From an uncultured Bacteroidota bacterium (lineage in GTDB: Bacteria > Bacteroidota > Bacteroidia > Chitinophagales > Saprospiraceae), in contig CACLQQ010000020.1 in NCBI GenBank assembly GCA_902609095.1, positions 1 to 41,425 of the forward strand: a stretch of DNA of 41,425 bases. The letters run 5' to 3'. The notes beneath the pieces were generated by a model. That model had not been told where the DNA came from, made no database searches, and worked only from the letters and a program-made list of their open reading frames with translations. Of this stretch, positions 25,918 through 34,037 are shown in pieces. Within the stretch, counting starts at the first letter, position 1, and every line of letters starts with the position of its first letter. A program made the translations under genes and the position numbers.

Positions 25918-26535
25918 TTAATTATTACATGCGGCAATTAGTGCATTAAACATAGATCCTAACTCTACCTCAAAGCCACTGTTCAGATTTATGCCTGTAG
26001 AAGCAGCTAAAACTGTCTTTGTTGGATCGATGATTTGCGCATCTGATTGGATCTGTACTACATTATCTATGACATACCGACCACTAAGATCTATCTCTTG
26101 GTCACATTCTAATTCTGCTCTTACCGTAAACAAGAAAGCATCTGTAGAACAATCGACTTGCCAATCCAGATAAATACTATCTCCCATCTCTACAGTAAAA
26201 CCAGCAACACTGGGTTCTACACCACAACTTTCAGCAGAATGTGCAGTAAGTTACAGTTTATCACATGATCCTTTATATACCGGTAACCGAGCATTCTGAG
26301 CGGCATCTACAGAGGTAATATTGAGATATGAGATTTGATCGACTTCTTTAAAGAACCAGTTCGATTCATTTGATTCGTCAAGATCAGGAGCATGAATGTA
26401 CTGAGTAGTATTTATGATTGGAAACTGAATCTCCGTAGTAGTAGCGCAAGAGTATTGAGCATGTATTGAATTCAAGACAAAAGAAAGAATGACCAGTACT
26501 ATGGTTGCTCTAAGTAAGTATATCATGTTACCCAT
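25918..26535 (-). pseudogene. Secreted protein with 3-coathanger-stack-like C-terminus, interrupted
   Basis: ATG 26535 begins a protein with a signal peptide (ATIVLVILSFVLNSIHA) and an extracellular segment, then TAA at 26253-26251. The same frame continues as LTAHSAESCGVEP and runs to the end, closing with LNSGFEVELGSMFNALIAACNN. That ending resembles the short repeats found at the C-termini of secreted Bacteroidota proteins. A single nonsense change splits it. About 205 codons would form the intact protein. The function is unknown. Confidence 0.6.
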
Positions 26536-26697
26536 TTCACATAAGGTTTTATATAATTAGATCAGGGTCATAAAAGGTCATCTAAAATATAAGTAACTGA
26601 TAATCAAAATTATCAGTAAGCTCAACAATGCATTTTTACACTATTGCCCTACACTTGCTCTATCTCAACCGTAAAATATCTTAAGATTTGGGCTTGT

Positions 26698-27837
26698 TTA
26701 GTAATCCGCAATCCTCGCTTGATTAGGTGGCTTTTCTCTTGGCCTGTGGCCGAGCGTTGCCGCCACATAATCCATATGCTGAATAGAGTAAACTCGACTT
26801 GGAATCGCTAATCTCAATGGTTCCAGTTTAGCCAACCTATCCTTACCAGTTTCAGGATCACGCTCTGCCAGTAAGGTTCCTATCTCAACCCCTCGTACAC
26901 CACCCTCGATATAAGCTTCTACTCCTAAAATCTGTGCTGGGTATTCCTCTTGGGGTATTTGGGGCAACATTTTTTGAGAAACTATATATAGCGCATGTCC
27001 CCCAACTGGATCTTGGATAGGAACACCATACTCTCGTAGCTTTTGACCAAGATAATTGACCTTTGTGATACGATCATGTAGATAGTCATGCTGGATACCT
27101 TCTTATAGTCCAATTGCCAAAGCTCCCATAGCCCTGCCACTCATTCCTCCATGTGTTAAGAAGCCCTCATAGATAATTGTAAAATTACCCAGCTTATCAT
27201 ACAGTTCCTTGTCATGTAGAGCAATGAATCCAACTATATTCACCAAGCCATCTTTCTTAGCACTCATCCATACTACACTGACATCTTTGAACATCTCTTT
27301 GACGATCTCCTCTATAGGCCTCTTCTCGTGTCTTAATGAAATAGGCATTCTCAGCATAACGGGCAATGTCCATGTAAACTGGGATATCATAGCTCTGAGC
27401 AATTTCACAGGTGTCTTTTATATTCTGTAGAGACACAGGTTGACCACCAACTGTATTACAAGTCACAGTGATATTGATGAACGGAACTCTTTCTTTACCA
27501 TATTCTAATATAGCCCGTTCAAGACGGTCGATATCGATATTACCTTTGAAGGGGTGTTCCAACTAAGTATCATATGCCTCAGAAATGGTACAATCTAATG
27601 GTCGGGCTTTACGGAACTCTATATGCCCTTTAGTGGTATCGAAATGGGCATTCCCAGGTATTACATCTCCTTCCTTTACTAAAGCTGAAAAGAGAATATT
27701 TTCACCCTCTCTAGCTTGATGAGTAGAGGCCCTATATTCAAATCCTGTTACCGCCTGAATAGAACGAATCAATTTGAAGTAGGACTTTGATCCGGCGTAA
27801 CTTTAGTCTTATACGAAGGTACATGTGATAATAACAT
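26698..27837 (-). pseudogene. tnaA: Tryptophanase, deleted and interrupted
   Basis: Joining frames gives most of a tryptophanase-like PLP enzyme (tryptophan to indole, pyruvate and ammonia). Recognisable parts are GSKSYFKLIRSIQAVTGFEYR, VTCNTVGGQPVSL, DIARYAENAYFI, the PLP-lysine segment MSAKKDGLVNI, HGGMSGRAMGALAIGL, GVEIGTLLAERDPETGKDRL and HMDYVAATLGH. The likely start (MLLSHVPSYKTKVTP, ATG 27837) jumps near 27798 straight to a sequence equivalent to about residue 78 of E. coli TnaA. About 60 residues are missing, with a frame change. In-frame stops lie at 27565-27563 and 27105-27103, and a frame change near 27310. Some expected residues have changed, such as Ser to Ile in DSARFAENAYF. The gene is dead. 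It could also derive from a tyrosine phenol-lyase, but tryptophanase is favoured. Confidence 0.85.
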
Positions 27838-27984
27838 CTGAAAGAATTTCTAAGAAAAAGTGAATTGAAAAAATTTGTGTAATTAGGATTGGAGGTTTAC
27901 ACTACTCTGAAAGAGTCTCTTCTCTTGATGTTAAGATGTACACTCATGAGATTGTAAGTTATAATGTGAAAACGGGATTTAACA

Positions 27985-28863
27985 TCAATCTATTCTAACT
28001 AAATAAACACCTGATACTATTACAGCCAAACAAAGCAAGTGTAAGATTCCTATGGATTCTCCGTCAAACACACCCCACATAAGGGCAACTATCGGGATCA
28101 GATAGGCCACTGACGAGGCAAATATAGCACTTGTATCCTGCACCAATTGATAGAATATGTATAATGCCCACATGGTGCTAACCACAGCGAGAATTGTCAT
28201 ATACCCTAAAGCATAAGGTGCGTAAGGATCTGACAAAGTTTTAGCAGGAATATCTGTGAATGGAATAATAAACAAGAACGGCATACCAACCAAAAAGAAT
28301 GCTAACGTACTCATCTTCAGTGGAGTAATTCCTGCAAACCACTCTTTCACAATATTGACATTAGCACCATATAAAATACTGGCTACCACTATTAATGACC
28401 CATACAACAATTGACCTGTCAAATCATCAGCCGCAGCATCAATGGCAATCAAGACTGCGGTACCCAAAAACCCTATGAACACGCCTAACATTTGCTTCAG
28501 ATTTGTAGGAGACTTAAAAAAGACTATGCCTATTAGTAGTGCAAATATTGGTGTTATACTATTTAAAATTCCCACAGTGGCACTACCTATTTCAGTTTGT
28601 GCTGTTGCAAATAAGAATGCTGGGATAGCACTGCCTGTTAAAGCTACCAAAACATATAAAGGCCATCTTTTCCATTCATGATCCTTGAAATACTTTATAA
28701 AAAATGGTGTAAATGCTAAACCCGAAATCCCAATCCTAAGGATTGCTACTTCTTCAGGAGCATAAACAGTAAGTGATTTTTTTATCAATATAAATGATGT
28801 TCCCCAAATAGCACTTAAAAAAATCAGTGTCAAAAAACTTTTTAATCTATTCGTTTCTGACAT
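27985..28863 (-). CDS. EamA/DMT-superfamily transporter
   Basis: I start at ATG 28863 (292 residues). A more upstream ATG at 28905 adds 14 charged residues before the conserved opening. The protein has about ten hydrophobic segments in two EamA repeats. It opens FLTLIFLSAIWGTSFILIKKSL, with later IGSATVGILNSITPIFALLIG and SVAYLIPIVALMWG at the matching repeat positions. Such inner-membrane carriers export or import small metabolites, often amino acids or their derivatives. The substrate cannot be given. It is intact and stands alone. Confidence 0.85.
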   Translation of the reverse strand: MSETNRLKSFLTLIFLSAIWGTSFILIKKSLTVYAPEEVAILRIGISGLAFTPFFIKYFKDHEWKRWPLYVLVALTGSAIPAFLFATAQTEIGSATVGILNSITPIFALLIGIVFFKSPTNLKQMLGVFIGFLGTAVLIAIDAAADDLTGQLLYGSLIVVASILYGANVNIVKEWFAGITPLKMSTLAFFLVGMPFLFIIPFTDIPAKTLSDPYAPYALGYMTILAVVSTMWALYIFYQLVQDTSAIFASSVAYLIPIVALMWGVFDGESIGILHLLCLAVIVSGVYLVRID

Positions 28864-29102
28864 GAACTGTATTATATTTTTGATGATTTTGAACTTATGA
28901 CTCATAGATTTTCTATCACTGAAGAAGATTCAATTAAATGGTTCACCAGTTTCATTTAGTGAATCCCAAACCTCATCTCAATGATATAACAACAGAATTA
29001 ACTTCATTTTATCGCAAGATGTTGATTTCATAATGAATTAGAAGCCTTGCAAACTGCTAATTAGAATCTTTAGTTCAAAAGAGATCTTGAAGGATGTTTT
29101 TC

Positions 29103-29110
29103 TATTTTTG
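29103..29110 (+). promoter_or_regulatory. Candidate Bacteroidota -7 element upstream of prs
   Basis: TATTTTTG matches the TAnnTTTG consensus of the Bacteroidota housekeeping sigma factor, 20 bases before the prs ATG. No clear -33 TTTG lies at the usual spacing, so this is a moderate call. Confidence 0.4.
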
Positions 29111-29130
29111 TGGCAACTAAGAATCACATA

Positions 29131-30063
29131 ATGTCAGAGGTCAAGCTCTTCTCAGGAACACAATCCAACTATCTTGCTGAAAAAATATCTGATTACTATG
29201 GTTACGACCTTGCAGATATAGAGGTAAAAAAATTCAGCGATGGAGAGATGCAGCCCATTATACAAGAGTCGGTAAGAGGAGCGTATGTTTTTTTCATACA
29301 GTCGACATTTCCTCCTGCAGACAACTTATTGGAGCTATTACTGCTGATAGATTCTGTCAAAAGAGCCTCAGCCAACTATATCACAGCTGTTATTCCATAC
29401 TTTGGTTATGCTCGTCAAGATCGTAAGGATAAACCAAGAGTACCTATCTCAGCGAAGCTAATTGCTAAGATGTTAGAGGCCGCTGGGGCAGATCGCATAG
29501 TAACTATGGATTTTCATGCTGATCAGATTCAAGGATTCTTTGATATCCCTGTTGATCACCTGAAGAGCAATGCCATATTCATCCCATACTTAGAAAAACT
29601 GGATTTATCCAATACCATATTTGCTTCTCCAGATGTTGGTGGAGTTAAACGTGCACGTAGTTACTCTAAGACCTTCAAAAAAAACTTAGTTATCTGTGAT
29701 AAAGAACGTGAAATAGCTAATAAAGTGAAGGCAATTAAAGTGATTGGTGATGTCAAGGGAAAAGATGTTATTCTCATCGATGATTTAATAGATACTGCTG
29801 GAACTCTATGCAAAGCAGCAGAAGCCATGATTCTTGAAGGAGCAAATAATGTTCGTGCCATGTGTGCTCACCCAGTATTATCTGGCAAAGCGTATGAGAA
29901 TATAGAAAACTCAAAACTCACTGAGGTAATCGTTACCGATACTATACCATTGAAGAAGGAATGCTCTAAGATTAAAGTTATTTCTTGTAGTAAGTTATTC
30001 GCTCGTGCGATAAGGAATACTCATGAGTACAGATCTATTTCTTCTCTATTTGTAGAGGACTAA
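29131..30063 (+). CDS. prs: Ribose-phosphate pyrophosphokinase
   Basis: The ATG at 29131 gives a 310-residue protein, the usual length. A GTG 21 bases upstream overlaps the promoter-like TATTTTTG and is less likely. It makes PRPP from ribose-5-phosphate and ATP, needed for purine, pyrimidine, histidine and tryptophan synthesis. Diagnostic segments are IEVKKFSDGEMQP, the ATP loop GYARQDRKDKPRVPIS, the ribose-phosphate area MDFHADQIQGFFDIPVDHL, and the PRPP loop VILIDDLIDTAGTLCKA. All are intact. It is transcribed alone. Confidence 0.95.
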   Translation: MSEVKLFSGTQSNYLAEKISDYYGYDLADIEVKKFSDGEMQPIIQESVRGAYVFFIQSTFPPADNLLELLLLIDSVKRASANYITAVIPYFGYARQDRKDKPRVPISAKLIAKMLEAAGADRIVTMDFHADQIQGFFDIPVDHLKSNAIFIPYLEKLDLSNTIFASPDVGGVKRARSYSKTFKKNLVICDKEREIANKVKAIKVIGDVKGKDVILIDDLIDTAGTLCKAAEAMILEGANNVRAMCAHPVLSGKAYENIENSKLTEVIVTDTIPLKKECSKIKVISCSKLFARAIRNTHEYRSISSLFVED

Positions 30064-30110
30064 TTTATGACTGAGTTGCCAGGCAATTTCTAATTAGGAC
30101 TTTATAATCT

Positions 30111-30189
30111 TGATATATCAATATACCTAAAGGCCTAATGAACGCTGATAGATCAGTCGTATTGGTGCTAAAATTATGATATATCAATA
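30111..30189. repeat. Pair of direct repeats TGATATATCAATA
   Basis: Identical 13-base copies lie at 30111-30123 and 30177-30189 in the intergenic region between convergent prs and the SDR gene. Each contains the palindrome TGATATATCA. Their function is unknown; they could be protein-binding sites or remnants of a duplicated sequence. Confidence 0.5.
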
Positions 30190-30211
30190 AGTTAAAACTT
30201 CTATTGGTGTT

Positions 30212-31003
30212 CTACAGTGCAGGCACTCTCCCTCCATCTACTGGAACATTGATACCATTGATATAAGCAGCGCTTGGCGAAGCTAAAAACGCTACTGCAG
30301 CTCCTACCTCAAGTGGATCTCCTATTCTCTTAGCTGGGATGGTCTCCGCCAGATTAACCATATATTCATCATAGGATAGTCCCGCTGCTTTAGCCTTTGG
30401 CCCATATAATTCTCTCAAGCGCTCTGTAGCCGTAAAACCAGGTAAAACATTATTCACCGTAATACCGTATTGTCCTAATTCATTGGACATTGTTTTAGCC
30501 CAGCTCGCTACCGCGCCTCTCGTCGTATTTGATACACCCAATCCTGTAATAGGTGTTTTCACGGATATGGAAATAACATTTATTATCCTACCAAAGCCTT
30601 CCTTTTTCATTCCGGGAACTAAGAGTTGTGTTAAAAGCTGATTACATATAAGATGATTGTTGAGAGCTTGCAAGAATTCATCTGGTTTAGCATCAATGAT
30701 ATTGCCACCAGCAGGCCCTCCTGTATTATTCACTAGTATGTGGTAAGGTTTAGAAAGGCTTAAGCCTCGTACTCTTTTGATCAATTCTTTTTGATCCGTA
30801 AAATCCACAACCAAATAATCATGATCCTGTCCATTGGGTATATCCATATCCATCGATTTGATGACATCTGACATCATTTTGGAACTACGAGATACTAATG
30901 TTACATTAGTTCCGAGAGAGGCCAACTGAATAGCGCTAGCCCTTCCTATGCCCTTAGAGCTACCACATACCAAGGCATTCTTTCCATATAAATTCATGTT
31001 CAT
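30212..31003 (-). CDS. SDR-family oxidoreductase with non-classical active site
   Basis: This 263-residue protein has a Rossmann fold with the cofactor loop GSSKGIG near 15-21 and the NNTGG strand (LVNNTGGPAGG) near 91-101. The C-terminal AYINGINVPVDGG is typical for SDRs. In the catalytic region the usual Ser-Tyr-Lys reads ISISVKTPITGLGVSNTTRGAV. So Tyr is Asn (N159) and Lys is Arg (R163). Some SDR subfamilies carry this Asn/Arg version. It is annotated as 3-oxoacyl reductase-like in many genomes but is unlikely to do the standard reaction by the standard mechanism. It is intact and starts at ATG 31003. Confidence 0.8.
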   Translation of the reverse strand: MNMNLYGKNALVCGSSKGIGRASAIQLASLGTNVTLVSRSSKMMSDVIKSMDMDIPNGQDHDYLVVDFTDQKELIKRVRGLSLSKPYHILVNNTGGPAGGNIIDAKPDEFLQALNNHLICNQLLTQLLVPGMKKEGFGRIINVISISVKTPITGLGVSNTTRGAVASWAKTMSNELGQYGITVNNVLPGFTATERLRELYGPKAKAAGLSYDEYMVNLAETIPAKRIGDPLEVGAAVAFLASPSAAYINGINVPVDGGRVPAL

Positions 31004-31096
31004 AACATAACGTCTTTTATGATTGAACTCATTTGATAATACATTGATAATTTATTAACAAGCCATTGATCTCCAATTATTTCAGCTTTTTTTCGC

Positions 31097-31116
31097 TTCA
31101 TAGCTATGGCTATGAA
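31097..31116. repeat. Perfect inverted repeat (hairpin)
   Basis: TTCATAGC and GCTATGAA form an 8-base stem around TATG. A T-run (7 T) lies before it on the plus strand, so on the minus strand it would precede AAAAAAA, not a U-run. It sits in the divergent region between the SDR gene and the LpxH-like gene. It may be an operator or structured leader. It does not look like a classical terminator in either direction. Confidence 0.5.
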
Positions 31117-31217
31117 ACTCTAAAAGAGCCTCATCTTGAAAACCAAACACTTACAACTAACTTTAAACTGCATTCTTAAATGACTTCACTACATTAGACT
31201 GAAAATTACGGTATTCT

Positions 31218-31973
31218 TTGACGAATTCATCACATGTCTATTTCATATCTGACATTCATCTGGGAGTGGACTCAAAATGGACTTCTATCGAGAGAGAAGA
31301 ATACCTATTATCGTGGCTCAAATATGTAAGTCAAAATGCTGATACAATCTACATCGTTGGAGATCTATTTGACTATTGGTTTGAGTATAAAACTACTGTA
31401 CCTAAGGGATATTTTAGGCTATTCTCAACTCTCAAAACTATATGTGATCAGGGTGTTACAGTCATATACCTCACAGGTAATCACGACATGTGGCATAAGG
31501 ATTATATCTCATCGACCACTGGGGCACTAGTCATAAACGGTACAATCACTAAGCAAATAAATCGTAAGCAATTCTATATTGCCCATGGCGATGGGTTGGG
31601 ACCAGGTGACATTAAATACAAAATCATTAAGAGTATTCTTAAAAACTCACTCTGTCAAAGACTATTTGGCGCGCTTCATCCTACTATAGGCCTCAAATTA
31701 ATGAAATATATGAGCCTCAAAAGTCGAGAATCTCATAATGATGACGCTGACTCAACGCTTAGACAAAAGACATTCTGTAAAGATTATCTCAAACAAGAAA
31801 ACGAGATTGATTTCTTTATTATGGGTCATCAACATCGACCAGAAATAACTACTATAGATAGCTCAATCTATATCAACTTGGGTGATTGGACTAAGCACTT
31901 CACGTATGCAGTCTGGGATGGAAAAACAATTGAATTAAAGAATTGGGTTGTAGCTACTGCTACACCGTCATAA
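31218..31973 (+). CDS. lpxH: UDP-2,3-diacylglucosamine diphosphatase-like metallophosphatase
   Basis: This calcineurin-like metallophosphoesterase of 251 residues has SDIHLG (metal 1), VGDLFDYWFEY (bridging Asp), GNHDMWH, HGDGLGPGD and GHQHRPE, the five classical motifs. In lipid A synthesis LpxH cleaves UDP-2,3-diacylglucosamine to lipid X. No ATG precedes the conserved FISDIHLG; the start taken is TTG 31218, and GTC or other codons are worse. Its end overlaps the convergent frr by 14 bases. The gene symbol is inferred from motif order and length. Some Bacteroidota paralogs have other substrates. Confidence 0.75.
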   Translation: MTNSSHVYFISDIHLGVDSKWTSIEREEYLLSWLKYVSQNADTIYIVGDLFDYWFEYKTTVPKGYFRLFSTLKTICDQGVTVIYLTGNHDMWHKDYISSTTGALVINGTITKQINRKQFYIAHGDGLGPGDIKYKIIKSILKNSLCQRLFGALHPTIGLKLMKYMSLKSRESHNDDADSTLRQKTFCKDYLKQENEIDFFIMGHQHRPEITTIDSSIYINLGDWTKHFTYAVWDGKTIELKNWVVATATPS

Positions 31974-32520
31974 TATCTTTCTCCTTAGCCACTAACATAG
32001 CTTCGATCTTAGATGTGTAATCTCTTACCATAGCATCGACTTCCGACTCTTTCTTTTTACCGCTATCTTCAGGATAACCGTCTTTTACTTCCTTCTTAAT
32101 GAAGTCAATCATTTTATGACGGCCATTGCGGAGACTTATTTTAGCATCCTCAGCTAAAGACTTAGTCTGTTTTACAAGACTCTTTCTTCTTTCTTCAGTA
32201 AGTGGCGGAATCATAATTCTAACGAACTCTCCATCATTCATGGGCGTAAGTCCGAGATTAGCTTGAAAAATACATTGCTCAATCGGACTTAACATATTCT
32301 TTTCCCATGGCTGTATAGACAATGTCCTTGCATCAGGGGTTGATATATTCGCAACTTGATTTAATTGAGTTGCATTACCGTAGTAATCGACCATCAATCC
32401 TTTTAACATTGCTGGTGATGCTTTGCCCGCTCTTATCTTTGCAAGTTCATTACCTAGGTGATCTATAGTCTTATCAAATAAGTCTTTACCTGTTGCCAAT
32501 GTACTTTCAATAGTTTCCAT
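31960..32520 (-). CDS. frr: Ribosome recycling factor
   Basis: The 186-residue protein matches RRF, which with EF-G splits post-termination ribosomes. It starts METIESTLATGKDLFDKTIDHLGNEL, contains IRAGKASPAMLKGLMVDYYG, LSIQPWEK and PPLTEERRKSLVKQ, all diagnostic, and has the standard length. It lies 37 bases downstream of gltD on the same strand but is probably controlled separately. It is intact. Confidence 0.95.
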   Translation of the reverse strand: METIESTLATGKDLFDKTIDHLGNELAKIRAGKASPAMLKGLMVDYYGNATQLNQVANISTPDARTLSIQPWEKNMLSPIEQCIFQANLGLTPMNDGEFVRIMIPPLTEERRKSLVKQTKSLAEDAKISLRNGRHKMIDFIKKEVKDGYPEDSGKKKESEVDAMVRDYTSKIEAMLVAKEKDIMTV

Positions 32521-32557
32521 GATTTGCTTATCGTATTTATCTCTTAAACGGCTTCAA

Positions 32558-34027
32558 CTATACTAAAAGTTTCGAATAGGACTTAGAATTCAGAGTTGTC
32601 TTTCCTCCTGATAAATATTTGTCCACCTCGATAGCCGCTTCTCTACCCTCACTAATAGCCCAAACAACAAGTGATTGTCCTCTCCTCATATCACCTGCCA
32701 CAAACACCTTATCAACTGTGGTCTGATATTGATCATCCGCCACATTACCTCGATTGGTGAGCTCAACTCTGAGGTCATTAATTAATCCCTCATGTTGAGG
32801 ATGTACAAACCCAACAGCTAATAATGCTAATTCACATGGGATTACTCGCTCCGTGCCTTCCACTTCTCTGAATGTTGATTTTCTCTGATCTTTATCATAG
32901 TACCACTCTATATCAACCAACTTCACCCCAGTTAACTTACCTTCTGCATTACCAACGAACTCCTTGGCAAGAATGGCCCACTGACGATCACATCCTTCTT
33001 CATGTGAAGTAGATGTTCTAAGTTCCATAGGCCACAATGGCCAAGGTGTACTTTCATCTCTATTCAAAGGAGGCATGGAAAGCAATTCAATCTGAGTAAC
33101 AGACTTAGCCTTATCTCGATTAGACGTGCCTACACAATCTGCCCCAGTATCTCCTCCACCAATAACCAAAACGTTCTTATCTATAGCTGTAATGATATCG
33201 TGATCAAAACTAGTTTGACCAGCAACTTGACGGTTCTTTTGCTCTAAGAAGTCCATAGCAAAGTATACCCCTTTAAGTTCTCTACCAGGAATAGGTAGAT
33301 CTCTTGGTATCGTACTTCCACCGCACAGAATTACAGCATCATTTTGATTAAGGACTTCTTTATGTGTTATATCTGCTCCAACATTAGTGCTCGTTCGTAC
33401 TGTTACTCCAGATTGTTCCATAATCTGTACTCGGCGCTCAACTACCCATTTCTCCAACTTAAAATCTGGAATTCCATATTGTAACAGACCACCCACTTTA
33501 TCATTTCGCTCATATAATGTAACGTCGTGACCGGCTTTATTTAATTGATCCGCAGCAGCTAATCCCGCAGGACCACTACCTACCACAGCCACTTTTTTAC
33601 CCGTTCTTTCTATGTTTTCAGTCGGTTTGATCCAACCTTCTTCATATGCTCTATCGGCTATAGACTTTTCGATATGTTCTATGGTTACTGGATCACTATT
33701 AATCCCAAGCACACATGCTTTCTCACAAGGTGCAGGACATATCCTCCCAGTAAACTCAGGAAAATTATTAGTGCTACTTAATATTTCAAAAGCTTCCTTC
33801 CAATCTTCCTTGTAAACTGCATGATTGAAATCAGGAATTATATTGCCCAGAGGACAACCATTATGACAAAATGGTATACCACAATCCATGCACCGAGCAG
33901 CTTGATTGAGTGTTTTCTCGTCAGGAAACTCAACATATATCTCTTTATAATCATCTACCCGAGTCTTCGGGTCTCTTTTGCCAGGCAAGTCCCTGCCGAA
34001 CTTCATGAATCCTTTTACATCTCCCAT
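32558..34027 (-). CDS. gltD: Glutamate synthase small subunit
   Basis: This 489-residue protein passes electrons from NAD(P)H through FAD to the iron-sulfur clusters of the GltB/GltD complex. The N-terminal Cys cluster has CMDCGIPFC..GCPLGN and CPAPCEKACVLG. The FAD loop is GSGPAGLAAADQL, and the NADPH loop is GGGDTGADCVG. The end holds AGDMRRGQSLVVWAISEGR. All cofactor positions are intact. It starts 10 bases after gltB, so both are one transcript. Confidence 0.95.
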   Translation of the reverse strand: MGDVKGFMKFGRDLPGKRDPKTRVDDYKEIYVEFPDEKTLNQAARCMDCGIPFCHNGCPLGNIIPDFNHAVYKEDWKEAFEILSSTNNFPEFTGRICPAPCEKACVLGINSDPVTIEHIEKSIADRAYEEGWIKPTENIERTGKKVAVVGSGPAGLAAADQLNKAGHDVTLYERNDKVGGLLQYGIPDFKLEKWVVERRVQIMEQSGVTVRTSTNVGADITHKEVLNQNDAVILCGGSTIPRDLPIPGRELKGVYFAMDFLEQKNRQVAGQTSFDHDIITAIDKNVLVIGGGDTGADCVGTSNRDKAKSVTQIELLSMPPLNRDESTPWPLWPMELRTSTSHEEGCDRQWAILAKEFVGNAEGKLTGVKLVDIEWYYDKDQRKSTFREVEGTERVIPCELALLAVGFVHPQHEGLINDLRVELTNRGNVADDQYQTTVDKVFVAGDMRRGQSLVVWAISEGREAAIEVDKYLSGGKTTLNSKSYSKLLV

Positions 34028-34037
34028 AATTATCTTA

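Noticed and set aside
31097-31116. Rho-independent terminator
   Set aside because: The T-run precedes the hairpin on the plus strand and is an A-run on the minus strand, so no U-tract follows the stem in either direction; it also lies between divergent genes.
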